DNA of 64,000 bases, from NCBI GenBank assembly GCA_947496705.1, contig CANMDW010000002.1, forward strand, positions 372,001 to 436,000, read 5' to 3'. The notes under the pieces are model-generated. The model did not search any database. It was given only the letters and a program-made list of their open reading frames with translations, and was not told the origin of the DNA. Position 1 is the stretch's first letter; the number at the start of each line of letters is the position of its first letter. The translations under genes were made by a program, and so were the position numbers. This stretch comes from an uncultured Aquimarina sp. Lineage in GTDB: Bacteria; Bacteroidota; Bacteroidia; Flavobacteriales; Flavobacteriaceae. Shown here in pieces: positions 35,963 to 46,059 of the stretch.

Positions 35963-36685
35963 ATGAGAATAATACCAGCCATAGATATTATAGAAGGAAA
36001 ATGTGTACGTCTCTCCAAAGGAGATTATGATACCAAAAAGATTTATAATGAAAACCCGTTGGAGGTGGCCAAAGAGTTCGAAGATCACGGAATCCAGTAT
36101 GTACATCTGGTAGATCTGGATGGAGCAAAATCCAAACACATAGTAAATCATAAGGTTTTGGAACAAATTGCGACTAAAACCAGTTTAAAAATTGATTTTG
36201 GCGGTGGTTTAAAAACCGATGAAGATCTTAAAATAGCTTTCGAAAGCGGAGCGAATCAAATCACTGGCGGGAGCATTGCTGTAAAAGATGCAAATACGTT
36301 CATTTCATGGTTGCAAAAGTATGGCCCTGATAAAATTATTTTGGGGGCAGATGCCCATAATGAGAAGATAGCGGTGAGTGGATGGCAGGAGGAGAGCGAT
36401 AAAGAATTGATTCCGTTTATTAAAGAATATCAAAAAGAAGGAGTGACCTATGTGATCTGTACCGATATTAGTAAAGATGGAATGCTACAAGGCCCTTCTT
36501 TTGAGTTGTATAAACGAATTTTAGCCGAAACCAAAGATATTAATCTAATTGCTTCGGGAGGTATTTCAACATTTGATGAGTTACCCAAACTAGCCAAAAT
36601 AGGATGTGAAGGAACGATTATAGGAAAAGCGATCTATGAAAATAGAATCAGCTTAAAACAATTGGAAACGTATATTTTAAGCTAG
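35963..36685 (+). CDS. hisA: ProFAR isomerase (HisA)
   Basis: Amadori isomerisation of ProFAR to PRFAR. 240 residues, a TIM barrel with the paired half-barrel symmetry: the general-base aspartate in [16 protein letters not shown] (about 8) and the acid aspartate in [16 protein letters not shown] (about 130), plus phosphate-binding GGSIAVKD and IASGGIST. Full length. Confidence 0.96.
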   Translation: MRIIPAIDIIEGKCVRLSKGDYDTKKIYNENPLEVAKEFEDHGIQYVHLVDLDGAKSKHIVNHKVLEQIATKTSLKIDFGGGLKTDEDLKIAFESGANQITGGSIAVKDANTFISWLQKYGPDKIILGADAHNEKIAVSGWQEESDKELIPFIKEYQKEGVTYVICTDISKDGMLQGPSFELYKRILAETKDINLIASGGISTFDELPKLAKIGCEGTIIGKAIYENRISLKQLETYILS

Positions 36686-36687
36686 CA

Positions 36688-36718
36688 GACCTCACAGGTT
36701 TCCAAAACCTGTGAGGTC
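36688..36718. repeat. Perfect hairpin repeat after hisA
   Basis: A 14-bp perfect stem (GACCTCACAGGTTT / AAACCTGTGAGGTC) with a three-base loop, three bases after the hisA stop. No T-run follows, so it looks like a REP-type palindrome rather than a terminator. Confidence 0.65.
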
Positions 36719-36738
36719 CAGGGCAATAAAAGAAGATT

Positions 36739-37251
36739 ATGAATCAAGAAGTAATCAAAGAATTTACAGATCAAATCATCTATCGACTAGATGAAAGTAC
36801 CAGAATGATAACCTTGAGTTTTGAACAGCTTTCTGAAGAAGATATTTGGAAGAAGCCTACGTCAAACTCTAATACTATAGGAAATCTAATTTTGCATTTA
36901 TGCGGAAACATCACTCAATATGCCATTGCATCATTGGGAAAGTTCGAGGATAAAAGAGAAAGAGATGCCGAGTTTGGGGCTATAGAAGGGTTTACAAAGA
37001 AAGAACTTTTAGAGAAATTAAAGTCTACAATAAACAAAGCTAAAGAAGTAATTAATAACGTTTCTGTAGACGAATGGCTTAGAAAAAGAGAAGTACAAGG
37101 ATTCAATTTTTCAGGAATAGGCATTGCAATTCATGTGACTGAGCATTATTCTTATCATACAGGGCAAATTGCTTTTTGGATAAAACAACTAAAGGATAAG
37201 AAGAGTTTAGGTTTCTATGATGGGATCGATTTGAATACTAAAAATCAATAA
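36739..37251 (+). CDS. DinB family (DUF1572/YfiT-like) protein within the his operon
   Basis: 170 residues predicted as a four-helix bundle with a metal site made of three histidines: LILHLCGNITQYA near residue 50-62 and HVTEHYSYHTGQIAFW near 133-148. DinB/YfiT-type proteins include thiol-dependent S-transferases and damage-inducible proteins; the activity here is unknown. It follows hisA in the same direction and is not a pathway enzyme. Confidence 0.88.
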   Translation: MNQEVIKEFTDQIIYRLDESTRMITLSFEQLSEEDIWKKPTSNSNTIGNLILHLCGNITQYAIASLGKFEDKRERDAEFGAIEGFTKKELLEKLKSTINKAKEVINNVSVDEWLRKREVQGFNFSGIGIAIHVTEHYSYHTGQIAFWIKQLKDKKSLGFYDGIDLNTKNQ

Positions 37252-37298
37252 AGTACAAATTACAAAGTTAGAGGTACGAGTTAAGAAATAAAAAGCGA

Positions 37299-37652
37299 AT
37301 GCAAGATCTAAAGAAAAGAAAACAAAAATTTGCTATTGATTGCTGGCATCTTTGTTCAAAGTTACCTCATACAAGAGAATATAATAACTGCGTTATTCAA
37401 TTACTTAAAAGCTCGAGTTCAGTTAGTACTAATTATAGAGCTGCTTTAAGAGGCAAGTCTACGGCAGATTTCATAAATAAATTGAAAATTGATGAAGAAG
37501 CTGCTGATGAAAGTGTATACTGGTTAGAAATTCTAAAAGCTGTAACCGATCAAAATCATAGTTATATAGATCAGTTGCATAAAGAAGCAAAAGAGCTATT
37601 GGCAATTACTGTGGCTTCCATTAAAACAGCTAGAAAAAACAAAAATCAATGA
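37299..37652 (+). CDS. Four helix bundle protein (23S rRNA-intervening-sequence type)
   Basis: 117 residues of the family first noticed inside 23S rRNA intervening sequences and widespread as free genes in Bacteroidota. Features: KFAIDCWHLCSKLPHTREYN, the conserved SSSSVSTNYRAALRGKSTADF with arginines, and DEEAADESVYWLEIL. It assembles as a homopentamer in known structures; function unknown. Inserted between hisA and hisF. Confidence 0.88.
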   Translation: MQDLKKRKQKFAIDCWHLCSKLPHTREYNNCVIQLLKSSSSVSTNYRAALRGKSTADFINKLKIDEEAADESVYWLEILKAVTDQNHSYIDQLHKEAKELLAITVASIKTARKNKNQ

Positions 37653-37716
37653 ATATGAAGCTTAAGTTATATGCTTTCAAACTCGTACTTTGTACCTCAA
37701 AACTTTTACCTTAAAT

Positions 37717-38475
37717 ATGCTTACAAAACGAATTATACCTTGTCTTGATATCAAAAACGGACGTACCGTAAAAGGAGTTAATTTTGTAGATCTTCGGGAT
37801 GCAGGAGATCCTGTAGAGCTTGCAGATGCCTATTCGAAGGCCGGAGCCGATGAATTGGTGTTTTTGGATATTTCGGCAACCGAAGAAAGACGTAGAACAT
37901 TAGCAAATCTTGTGCTACACGTCGCCGAAAAAGTAAATATACCCTTTACCGTTGGTGGAGGAATCTCTTCTGTAGAAGATGTGGATATTCTCCTTCAAAA
38001 TGGTGCAGATAAAGTATCGATAAATTCGTCTGCCGTTAAAAATCCGCAATTGATTAATGAGCTGGCAGCCAAATTTGGAAGTCAATGTATTACGGTTGCT
38101 ATAGATGCCAAACAAATTGACGGAAAATGGAAAGTGCATTTGGTAGGAGGTAAGGTACCTACAGAACTCGATTTGTTTGATTGGGCCAAAGAAGTTGAAG
38201 AAAGAGGAGCAGGAGAGATCCTGTTTACCTCTATGGATCATGATGGTACCAAAGATGGTTTTGCAAACAAAGCTTTGGCAAGATTATCACACGAACTGAA
38301 TATTCCGATTATAGCTTCTGGTGGTGCGGGTAAGATACGGCACTTTATAGACACTTTTAAAGAAGGAAAAGCAGATGCGGCTCTGGCAGCCAGCGTTTTT
38401 CACTTTAAAGAAATAGAAATTAAAGACTTAAAAGAAGAATTAAGGGATAATGATATTCCTATAAGATTATTATAA
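37717..38475 (+). CDS. hisF: Imidazole glycerol phosphate synthase, cyclase subunit
   Basis: Uses ammonia from HisH to form imidazole glycerol phosphate and AICAR. 252 residues, TIM barrel: the catalytic aspartates in [19 protein letters not shown] (about 11) and [13 protein letters not shown] (about 131); [11 protein letters not shown] and [12 protein letters not shown] bind phosphate. The frame is open from 37690, but [13 protein letters not shown] at 37717 is the correct start. Confidence 0.97.
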   Translation: MLTKRIIPCLDIKNGRTVKGVNFVDLRDAGDPVELADAYSKAGADELVFLDISATEERRRTLANLVLHVAEKVNIPFTVGGGISSVEDVDILLQNGADKVSINSSAVKNPQLINELAAKFGSQCITVAIDAKQIDGKWKVHLVGGKVPTELDLFDWAKEVEERGAGEILFTSMDHDGTKDGFANKALARLSHELNIPIIASGGAGKIRHFIDTFKEGKADAALAASVFHFKEIEIKDLKEELRDNDIPIRLL

Positions 38476-38502
38476 TAATATTAATTTAAAAATTCCCGTA
38501 AA

Positions 38503-38535
38503 CTCCTTCTCCCTTTGGGAGAGGGTTGGGGTGAG
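38503..38535. repeat. Palindromic repeat between hisF and hisIE
   Basis: CTCCTTCTCCCTTTGGGAGAGGGTTGGGGTGAG contains TCTCCC-TTT-GGGAGA (written here as separate arms) and ends 4 bp before the hisIE ATG, where it overlaps an upstream GTG of the frame. Confidence 0.5.
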
Positions 38536-38539
38536 AGCA

Positions 38540-39136
38540 ATGAAAATTAACTTCAATAAAAATAACGACGGATTTGTACCTGCTATCATTCAGGATGCTT
38601 CAACAAAAAATGTGTTGATGCTTGGATATATGAATCAGGAAGCATACGATAAAACCATTGAAACCAAAAAAGTAACTTTTTTCAGCCGTTCGAAACAACG
38701 ATTATGGACAAAAGGCGAAGAAAGTGGTAACATTTTAAACCTTGTAGACATAAAGAATGACTGTGATAAGGATACATTGTTAATAACGGTAAATCCTGTT
38801 GGCCCAACTTGTCATAAAGGAACCGATACATGTTGGGGAGAAGATAATAAACTATCTTTTGGGTTTTTATCAGAGTTGGAAGATGTTATTCAAAACCGAA
38901 AAGAAAACCAAAATGATGAGAAGTCCTACGTGGCATCATTATTTAGGAAAGGAATTAATAAAATTGCTCAAAAAGTAGGAGAAGAAGCAGTAGAGGTAGT
39001 GATAGAAGCCAAAGATGATAATGAAGAACTTTTTTTAAACGAAAGTGCAGATTTGTTGTTTCATTATTTAATATTGCTTCAGGCCAAAGGATATGAGCTT
39101 AAGGATGTTGTAAATATTTTGAAATTAAGAAGTTAG
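38540..39136 (+). CDS. hisIE: Bifunctional phosphoribosyl-AMP cyclohydrolase / phosphoribosyl-ATP pyrophosphatase
   Basis: Second and third steps of histidine synthesis. 198 residues: HisI (about 1-105) with MLGYMNQEAYDKT, FFSRSKQRLWTKGEESGN and the zinc cysteines in GPTCHKGTDTCWG; HisE (about 110-198) with the helical bundle KVGEEAVEVVIEAKDDNEEL. The start at 38540 is preferred to a GTG at 38531 that falls in a repeat. The last 36 codons recur at 50454-50564: near-identical over about 60 bp, then divergent. This gene's own 3' end may therefore have come with the following cassette. Confidence 0.96.
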   Translation: MKINFNKNNDGFVPAIIQDASTKNVLMLGYMNQEAYDKTIETKKVTFFSRSKQRLWTKGEESGNILNLVDIKNDCDKDTLLITVNPVGPTCHKGTDTCWGEDNKLSFGFLSELEDVIQNRKENQNDEKSYVASLFRKGINKIAQKVGEEAVEVVIEAKDDNEELFLNESADLLFHYLILLQAKGYELKDVVNILKLRS

Positions 39137-39346
39137 ATGACCAGGTAAACCATGGATACTCATAAGGCATATTTTGGTTTTATTGTAATAATCTTCAGAA
39201 CTATAACAAAATTCAAATGCAGAACTCAGGTTAAAATACTCTTATAAAGTTTTTTTGACTAAATACTTCTAATTATTACTCTATACTAAACACAGATTTA
39301 GAACAGAATTCATTCCTATATTCGTTACTTCTCAAAGTAAGGAAAA

Positions 39347-42079
39347 ATGAAAAATGTGTACTGTTTATTTGTAAGTATGATTTTGTGTAGTAGCCTTTTC
39401 GCACAGACAAAAGGGGTAATTACCGGAGTTGTCACCGATGTCAATACAAAGGAACCCCTTCCGGGTGCTACCATTGTAATTGAAGGTACCAACTATGGAA
39501 CGTCTACAGATTTAAGTGGCTTTTATAGTTTATTTGTTACTGCTGAAAAAGTAACCCTGATCGCTAGTTTTATAGGATACATCGATCAGCAGGTTTCCGT
39601 AGAGGTGACATCCGATGCTGATGTGGTGGTTGATATACAACTAAAATCCAACATACAGGATTTATCCGAAGTTCTGATATTAAGCCCTGTAGACGGGCAG
39701 GCAAAAGCCTTAAATCAACAGAGAGCTGCGGATAATATAAAAAATATAGTTTCTGCCGATCAGATGGGTCGATTTCCAGATCAGAATTCTGCAGAGACAC
39801 TTCAACGCGTTCCCGGGATTAATGTGCAGCGAGATCAGGGAGATGGTAGGTTTGTATTAGTTAGGGGGTTAGCCCCGCAATTTACCAATATCAATGTGAA
39901 TGGAGAACAAATACCATCTCCGGATGGTGAAGTAAGATTTGTCGCCCTGGATGCTGTACCTGCAGACCAGTTGGCATCACTCGAAGTAACGAAAGCGATC
40001 ACACCCGATATGGATGGAGATGCGATTGGGGGTTCGGTAAATCTTGTTACCCAAATGGCAAAATCAGAGAAACTAAGGATAACCGGAATGGTTAATCTTA
40101 ATTATAGTGAGTCCTCTGAGGCCTCAGTACCCCAGGGCAACCTTACGATTAGTAAACGAATGGCAGATGATAAATTTGGATTTATTATTAATGGGAGTTA
40201 TTCTGGCAGCAACAGGGATACAGAAAGGATGGAAGGAGATAATTGGGATAATGATAACCCTGATGGTGTGGATGAGGTGGCTGCACGCTATTATGAAATA
40301 GAAAGAAACAGACTGGGAGTGAGCACTACCTTGGATTATAAATTCAATAATAAAAACAAGATCTACCTCAGGGCATTGTATAGCGAGTTAAAAGAATTAG
40401 AAGTTCGGAGAACGCTAGAGTTTAATTCTGAGGATGATGGGGGCCTTGCCTTCGAAATGGAACGGGCCTTAAAACACCGCCGCGAAAATCAGGGAATCTA
40501 TAATATTAATCTTGGAGGAAGCAATATTACACCTGGTCTAAAAATAGACTATGAGGTGTCTTTCTCTCAAGCTTTTCAAAAGACCCCTTTTGATGATCAG
40601 ATATTTTTTGAAAATGCAGAAGATGTATCTTGGAATGTGGATATTAGTAATCCCTTAATTCCGAATATCACAAACTTCATGTTCGAAGGTAATACCGCAT
40701 CATTTAGGGAATCTTCATTCTATGAATTCGACGTTTTTGAAAGTTCTGAGACCTCGGCAAAAGACAGAAATGTAACAACCAAGATAAACTTAAAGCTACC
40801 CTTCGCCAAAGATAAAGGAGTTATTCAGTTTGGAGCTAAAGTAAGATTTAAAGACAAAAGTTTTGAGGTAAAAAGTTTTGAAGAGTATAGCTATGAAGGA
40901 AGTGAAACTTTACTGTTAAGCAATTTTGGGTTTGCGGATGGCACGAATTTCCATCCATTCAGAGGAGATTTTAGCAGCGCCTTGGGTCCGTTTCCAGACA
41001 GAAATGCTGTTCATGATTTTTTCAATGCCAACAGAAGCGATTTTGAAAATGATCCTGCCGCTAGTGAAGAAGAAAAAGTTCTGGAAGGATACGATGCATC
41101 CGAGGATGTCTATGCCGCTTATATTATGGGTAAAATCCAATGGAATAAATTGATGATCCTGGGTGGTCTACGTTATGAAGCTACTCAGTTTGAATATCAA
41201 TCAGGGCAGTGGGATGAAGAAAATGAAGTAGCAGAGTTCTTAGAAGGAGATAATGATTACAATTTTTTATTACCCATGCTGCATTTAAAATATTCGATCA
41301 ATGATGTTACTAACCTGAGAGCCGCCGCCACAATGTCTTATGCGCGGCCTAATTTTGTAGATTTAGTTCAGGGTGCAACATTTGATAGGGGTGACAATGA
41401 AGCAGAAATTTTTAATCCAGACCTGACCCCGGTAAAAGCCGTAAATCTGGATTTATTTGGAGAACATTATCTGGGAACCGTTGGTATTTTATCGGCAGGA
41501 GTGTTTTATAAAAAACTTGACGATTTCATTTACCAACAAACCACTGTACGAGACTTTCAAGGAGTTGCAGATGTAGAAGTACAACAATCTGTAAATGGAG
41601 ATCAAGCCTGGCTATGGGGTTTTGAGTTAGCTTATCAGCAAAACCTAACTTTTTTACCAGGAGTACTGAGTGGTCTTGGTGTCTATATAAACTATACGTA
41701 TACCAAATCCGAAGCAGATGTGGTCAATTTTTCTCAGGGTCAGGATCTCAATAACATTGATTTACCAGGACAGTCCGATCAGATTGGTAATATAGCCCTT
41801 GCCTATAATAAAGGAGGTTTTAACGGAAGGGCCTCTATCAATTTCAACGGAAGTTTCATTAGCGAATTTGATGGAGATGACCAGGTGATCATCGATGACC
41901 GGACACAAATAGATATATCGATGAGTCAGACCTTTTATAAAAGGCGTTTGACGGCTTTTTTGGAATTGGTAAATATTACCGATGAAGCAAATGTTGAATT
42001 ATTCAATACTGCTGCTACGCCTAAGCAAAATGCGCAATTCGGATTTTGGGGACGAGCGGGAATAAGATTTTCTCTGTAA
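39347..42079 (+). CDS. TonB-dependent receptor
   Basis: 910 residues. Signal peptide MKNVYCLFVSMILCSSLFAQ, a carboxypeptidase-regulatory-like domain (GVITGVVTDVNTKEPLPGAT, about 21-110), a plug domain (ADQMGRFPDQNSAETLQRVP then GDAIGGSVNLVT) and a 22-strand barrel ending in GRAGIRFSL with the outer-membrane terminal aromatic pattern. It belongs by eye to the subgroup also common in Xanthomonas and Caulobacter. The substrate is inferred from its neighbours: phytase and phosphatase downstream suggest a phosphorylated compound or its product. No SusD partner is present. Confidence 0.94.
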   Translation: MKNVYCLFVSMILCSSLFAQTKGVITGVVTDVNTKEPLPGATIVIEGTNYGTSTDLSGFYSLFVTAEKVTLIASFIGYIDQQVSVEVTSDADVVVDIQLKSNIQDLSEVLILSPVDGQAKALNQQRAADNIKNIVSADQMGRFPDQNSAETLQRVPGINVQRDQGDGRFVLVRGLAPQFTNINVNGEQIPSPDGEVRFVALDAVPADQLASLEVTKAITPDMDGDAIGGSVNLVTQMAKSEKLRITGMVNLNYSESSEASVPQGNLTISKRMADDKFGFIINGSYSGSNRDTERMEGDNWDNDNPDGVDEVAARYYEIERNRLGVSTTLDYKFNNKNKIYLRALYSELKELEVRRTLEFNSEDDGGLAFEMERALKHRRENQGIYNINLGGSNITPGLKIDYEVSFSQAFQKTPFDDQIFFENAEDVSWNVDISNPLIPNITNFMFEGNTASFRESSFYEFDVFESSETSAKDRNVTTKINLKLPFAKDKGVIQFGAKVRFKDKSFEVKSFEEYSYEGSETLLLSNFGFADGTNFHPFRGDFSSALGPFPDRNAVHDFFNANRSDFENDPAASEEEKVLEGYDASEDVYAAYIMGKIQWNKLMILGGLRYEATQFEYQSGQWDEENEVAEFLEGDNDYNFLLPMLHLKYSINDVTNLRAAATMSYARPNFVDLVQGATFDRGDNEAEIFNPDLTPVKAVNLDLFGEHYLGTVGILSAGVFYKKLDDFIYQQTTVRDFQGVADVEVQQSVNGDQAWLWGFELAYQQNLTFLPGVLSGLGVYINYTYTKSEADVVNFSQGQDLNNIDLPGQSDQIGNIALAYNKGGFNGRASINFNGSFISEFDGDDQVIIDDRTQIDISMSQTFYKRRLTAFLELVNITDEANVELFNTAATPKQNAQFGFWGRAGIRFSL

Positions 42080-42152
42080 AAAAAGCAACAAGACTCATTA
42101 AATTACAAAATGAATTTGGACTCTCATAATCGTTAAATTCCCTTGACACTGC

Positions 42153-43877
42153 ATGGAAATCAAACAAAAAGAAGTATCATCTGTAGCAATAAATGAAGAA
42201 CAACTGCCCATCCCATTCAATAAAACCCATGGCTGGAAGCATTTTGCTGGTATTTATGCCGGAGAACATGTAGCCGCTACCGAATTTGTAATCGGTGCTA
42301 CTTTTGTTACTTTGGGGGCATCCGCCAAAGATATTTTTATTGGGCTTCTTATAGGAAATCTTTTGGCTATTTTGAGTTGGGGGTTCATAACTGCACCTAT
42401 AGCCGTTCAAACAAGGCTCACCCTGTATTGGTATCTACATAAAATTGCTGGAAAAGGTACTACGCACCTGTATAACTGGGCCAATGTGATTATATTTTTA
42501 GTGATATCCGCAGCGATGATCACCGTATCATCTTCGGCAGTGCGTTTTTTATTTGATATCCCTGCTCAACTCAATTGGTATCCTACAGATTACCGTTTTG
42601 TACTGGTGGTAATCGGAGTGGGTTTGGTAGTGGTGCTGGTCGCTATTTACGGTTTTAATACCCTGGCTCAGTTTAGTACTATATGTGCACCCTGGCTTTT
42701 CGTAATGTTTGTTGCGGGCGCTATGGTACTCATACCAGTACTTGCACAAGATGTTCTGGGGCAAACATACATTGAAACCTGGTCTGATTTTATGGCACTA
42801 TCAGAAAAATCGGTTTGGACCGGCGTTAATGCACAGGGAGAGAAAGGAGTGGGTATCCTGGAGGTAATAGGATTTGCCTGGGCAGCAAATACACTTACCC
42901 ATGTTGGTTTGATTGATATGGCACTATTTCGGTATGCTCGAAAAAGTAGCTATGGATTTTTGTCGGCCTTCGGGATGCTTTTTGGTCATTATATTGCATG
43001 GATAGCGGCAGGTATTATGGGCGGAGGGGTCGCAATACTATTAAAAACCGGACTGTCACAACTAGATCCTGGAGATGTAGCGTATTATGCATTAGGGATG
43101 TCTGGGTTTATTATTGTGATCATTGCCGGTTGGACTACCGCCAATGCCAATCTATATAGATCCGGACTAGCAGCACAGGCGATTTTCTTTAATAAACCTA
43201 GAAAAAAGGTCACTTTTGTTGTAGGTATTATTACAGTTATTGCTGCTTGTTTCCCTTTTGTGTTCACCAAATTTCTGCCGTTACTTACCTATGCAGGACT
43301 TTTGGTGGTGCCAGTAGGGGCTATCGTTTTTACAGAACACTATATTTTTCCAAAAATAGGGTTTACACGGTATTGGGCACATTATAAGGAAGGAAACAAT
43401 AGTATACCAGCCTCGATTTCATGGGTTTTAGGTTTGGCGTTTGGGTTTTTTCTTAATTACCTCGACGTGATGTCGTTTTATTATCTTTTTATTCCTACCT
43501 GGTTTTTTACCGCATTGTTATATATAGTATTAGCCGCACAATATGGCGCTAAAAAAAACAATGCAATCCCGGAACCTGAAGACAGAAAGAATGCACAGGT
43601 TTTGCAGAGCGACACCAATAGACAGGAGGAAGTAAATGATCCGAATAGCAAGAAAGACAAAGCTGTGCTCCCGTTAATCTTAGATATAATAGCCTGGGCA
43701 ACTCTACTGGTGATGTTACTATTTGCCGGGATTACTATGTTCTATAGCGAAAACCTAAAAACACTTAAACAAAATAAAGAATGGTTCGAAACCGTTGCTC
43801 TTATCTGTACTGTACTCTATTTCATAATAGCCTACATTTCTTTGAGGATTAAAAAAAAAGGAAATAAACCCACCTAA
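42153..43877 (+). CDS. NCS1-like purine-cytosine permease family transporter
   Basis: 574 residues with about twelve membrane helices and a hydrophilic insert near 465-505. The start HGWKHFAGIYAGEHVAATEF and ILSWGFITAPIAVQTRLTLY resemble the cytosine/purine permease group found in Bacteroidota. Cation-coupled uptake of a small polar solute is expected, but the substrate is unknown; the operon position suggests the product made by the phytase/phosphatase pair or a sugar alcohol. A last helix pair lies after the insert. Confidence 0.82.
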   Translation: MEIKQKEVSSVAINEEQLPIPFNKTHGWKHFAGIYAGEHVAATEFVIGATFVTLGASAKDIFIGLLIGNLLAILSWGFITAPIAVQTRLTLYWYLHKIAGKGTTHLYNWANVIIFLVISAAMITVSSSAVRFLFDIPAQLNWYPTDYRFVLVVIGVGLVVVLVAIYGFNTLAQFSTICAPWLFVMFVAGAMVLIPVLAQDVLGQTYIETWSDFMALSEKSVWTGVNAQGEKGVGILEVIGFAWAANTLTHVGLIDMALFRYARKSSYGFLSAFGMLFGHYIAWIAAGIMGGGVAILLKTGLSQLDPGDVAYYALGMSGFIIVIIAGWTTANANLYRSGLAAQAIFFNKPRKKVTFVVGIITVIAACFPFVFTKFLPLLTYAGLLVVPVGAIVFTEHYIFPKIGFTRYWAHYKEGNNSIPASISWVLGLAFGFFLNYLDVMSFYYLFIPTWFFTALLYIVLAAQYGAKKNNAIPEPEDRKNAQVLQSDTNRQEEVNDPNSKKDKAVLPLILDIIAWATLLVMLLFAGITMFYSENLKTLKQNKEWFETVALICTVLYFIIAYISLRIKKKGNKPT

Positions 43878-43889
43878 AACTTCCTCATA

Positions 43890-45380
43890 ATGAAAACACA
43901 GTTACTAAATAATGCCTATCTAAGAACTACATCACCTTCAGTACAATTGCCAGAATATGAACGGGATAAATTAAATATTGGAATACTGCACATAGGTGTA
44001 GGGGCTTTCCATAGGAGTCATCAGGCATTATATACAAATGAACTTATAGAAAAGATAAACGCCCTGTCCTGGGGAATTTGTGGTATTGGATTACTTCCTG
44101 CCGACAAAGAATTATTTCTGGCCTTAAAGAAACAGGACTATTTGTATACCGTACAGGTCAAAGAACCTGCGGAAACTTCGAATACTGTAGTTGTAGGATC
44201 AATGAGAGAGTATATCTTTGGTCCTGATGACCCCGAATCTGTTTTTAAAAAAATAGCCGACCCGAAAGTAAAAATCATTACACTTACGATTACAGAAGGA
44301 GGCTATAGTTGTAATCAAACTACAGGAGAATTAGATAATAAAGCCCCCAACATACAATATGATCTACAGAATCCCGGTATGCCTAAAACGGTATATGGCT
44401 ATTTACGAAAAGGCCTGATCAGAAGAATGAAGAATGAGGGAGGACCGCTTACTATTCTGTCTTGTGATAATATTCAACACAACGGAGATATGATGTCGCG
44501 GATGTTGTTGTCATTTCTTTCTACAGACAAACCTCTGCAGGACTGGGTACAGGAAAATATAACGTTCCCCAATTGCATGGTAGACAGAATAACACCTATA
44601 ACCACCCCTGAAGATCGACAGTTATTTTATGATTCTTTTCAATTAATTGACCACTGTCTGGTGGTATGTGAATCGTTCAGGCAATGGATTATTGAAGATA
44701 AATTTATATCCGGAAGGCCAGAATGGGAAAAAGTAGGAGTACAATTTGTGGATGATGTAGGTTCTTATGAAAAAATGAAACTGCAGCTTCTCAATGCAGG
44801 ACATTCTGTACTGGGTTTCCTGGGCTCTCTTTGCGGATATATATATGTTCATGAAGCTGCACAAGATGAACTTTTATCACAATTCCTGAAAGGGTTTATG
44901 GATTACGAAGTCACCCCAGTATTGGATCCTGTACCTGGGATCGATCTAGAGAAGTATAAGAAGACTGTACTGGAAAGGTTTACCAACCCTTTTATAAAAG
45001 ATCAATTGCGTAGAATCTGCTTGGAAAGTTCTGCTAAAATACCTAAATTCATTCTACCAACAATTAATAACCAACTAGAAAAAGGAGGATCCTTGCATCG
45101 TTCTGCGTTGGTTGTGGCTGCGTGGTGTGTCTATTGCATGAGACCTGAAATTAATGGGAAAAAGTGGATAATAGAGGATGTCATGGCCAAAGAACTTCAA
45201 GAAAAAGCGCTGGAATCAAGAAAGAATAGACTTGCTTTTTTGAAAATAACTGCTGTATTCGGTAATTTGATAGAGGAAGAACGTTTTACCATCATATATG
45301 AACAAGCGCTTGACCAACTCCTCAATAGTAAGAATGTGCGTGAAATAATTGCTGCAAGGATAGGCTCAGAATCAGATTAA
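43890..45380 (+). CDS. Mannitol dehydrogenase family oxidoreductase
   Basis: 496 residues of the polyol-specific long-chain dehydrogenase family, including mannitol 2-dehydrogenase, fructuronate and tagaturonate reductases. N-terminal Rossmann domain with IGVGAFHRSHQALYTNELIE; catalytic motif KLQLLNAGHSVLGFLG (the family's KxxxxNxxH, about 297-305). Cytoplasmic NAD(H)-dependent oxidation of a polyol or reduction of a keto-sugar. In this setting it may oxidise the polyol released from its phosphate ester. It starts 13 bp after the permease gene. Confidence 0.92.
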   Translation: MKTQLLNNAYLRTTSPSVQLPEYERDKLNIGILHIGVGAFHRSHQALYTNELIEKINALSWGICGIGLLPADKELFLALKKQDYLYTVQVKEPAETSNTVVVGSMREYIFGPDDPESVFKKIADPKVKIITLTITEGGYSCNQTTGELDNKAPNIQYDLQNPGMPKTVYGYLRKGLIRRMKNEGGPLTILSCDNIQHNGDMMSRMLLSFLSTDKPLQDWVQENITFPNCMVDRITPITTPEDRQLFYDSFQLIDHCLVVCESFRQWIIEDKFISGRPEWEKVGVQFVDDVGSYEKMKLQLLNAGHSVLGFLGSLCGYIYVHEAAQDELLSQFLKGFMDYEVTPVLDPVPGIDLEKYKKTVLERFTNPFIKDQLRRICLESSAKIPKFILPTINNQLEKGGSLHRSALVVAAWCVYCMRPEINGKKWIIEDVMAKELQEKALESRKNRLAFLKITAVFGNLIEEERFTIIYEQALDQLLNSKNVREIIAARIGSESD

Positions 45381-45381
45381 T

Positions 45382-46059
45382 ATGAAATTATTAATAGTAG
45401 AGGATGAAAAAGAACTGTTAAATGATCTGCTGGATTCATTTTCAGGTGAAGGGCAGCTTTGTGAGGAGGCGCAAGATGTGTGTAGTGCTCTTGAAAAAAT
45501 ATATCTGTATGAATATGATATCCTTATCCTGGATCTGGGACTGCCAGACGGAAATGGACTGGAAATATTACAGGCTCTTAAAAAATGTAATAAAAATACC
45601 GGAGTACTTATACTTAGTGCTAAAGTAGACCTAAACGACAAACTTACTGGCCTTAACCTGGGAGCAGATGACTACCTGACCAAGCCTTTTGATTTTGCCG
45701 AACTTAATGCAAGGGTGCGATCCATATTCAGGAGAAGAAAGTTTGAAGGAAATAATCTCCTTACTTTCAATGAAATTGAAATGAACATGGATAGTGACGA
45801 GGTATATGTTAATAGTCAAAAAATTACTCTGACAAGAAAAGAATATCAGCTATTGCAATACTTTATGGTGAATAAGAAACGTTTACTTACCAAGGAGGCA
45901 ATTGCCGAACATCTATGGGGAGATGATACCAGCATATATGACTCTTTCGATTTCATATACAGCCATATAAAAAATCTGAGAAGAAAAATCATCGAAGTTG
46001 GAGGTACCGACTATCTATCGACGGTATATGGAATGGGATATAAATTCGATCTTTTATGA
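45382..46059 (+). CDS. OmpR-family response regulator
   Basis: 225 residues: receiver domain with acidic E7/D8 and phospho-acceptor D51 (ILDLGLPDGNG), lysine in YLTKPFDF, then an OmpR-type winged helix (about 128-222) with RKEYQLLQYFMVNKKRLLTK and STVYGMGYKFDLL. Starts 1 bp after the preceding gene and overlaps the kinase gene by 4 bp. It probably regulates this cassette, perhaps in response to phosphate or the substrate. Confidence 0.95.
   Translation: MKLLIVEDEKELLNDLLDSFSGEGQLCEEAQDVCSALEKIYLYEYDILILDLGLPDGNGLEILQALKKCNKNTGVLILSAKVDLNDKLTGLNLGADDYLTKPFDFAELNARVRSIFRRRKFEGNNLLTFNEIEMNMDSDEVYVNSQKITLTRKEYQLLQYFMVNKKRLLTKEAIAEHLWGDDTSIYDSFDFIYSHIKNLRRKIIEVGGTDYLSTVYGMGYKFDLL

Noticed and set aside
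36688..36718. Rho-independent terminator after hisA
   Set aside because: The hairpin is perfect but no T-run follows on either side, and his genes continue downstream; better seen as a REP-type palindrome.
39137..39346. Integrase or attachment-site gene at the left edge of the phosphate cassette
   Set aside because: The 210-bp gap has no open frame of note and no recognisable recombinase; none is found within the cassette either.
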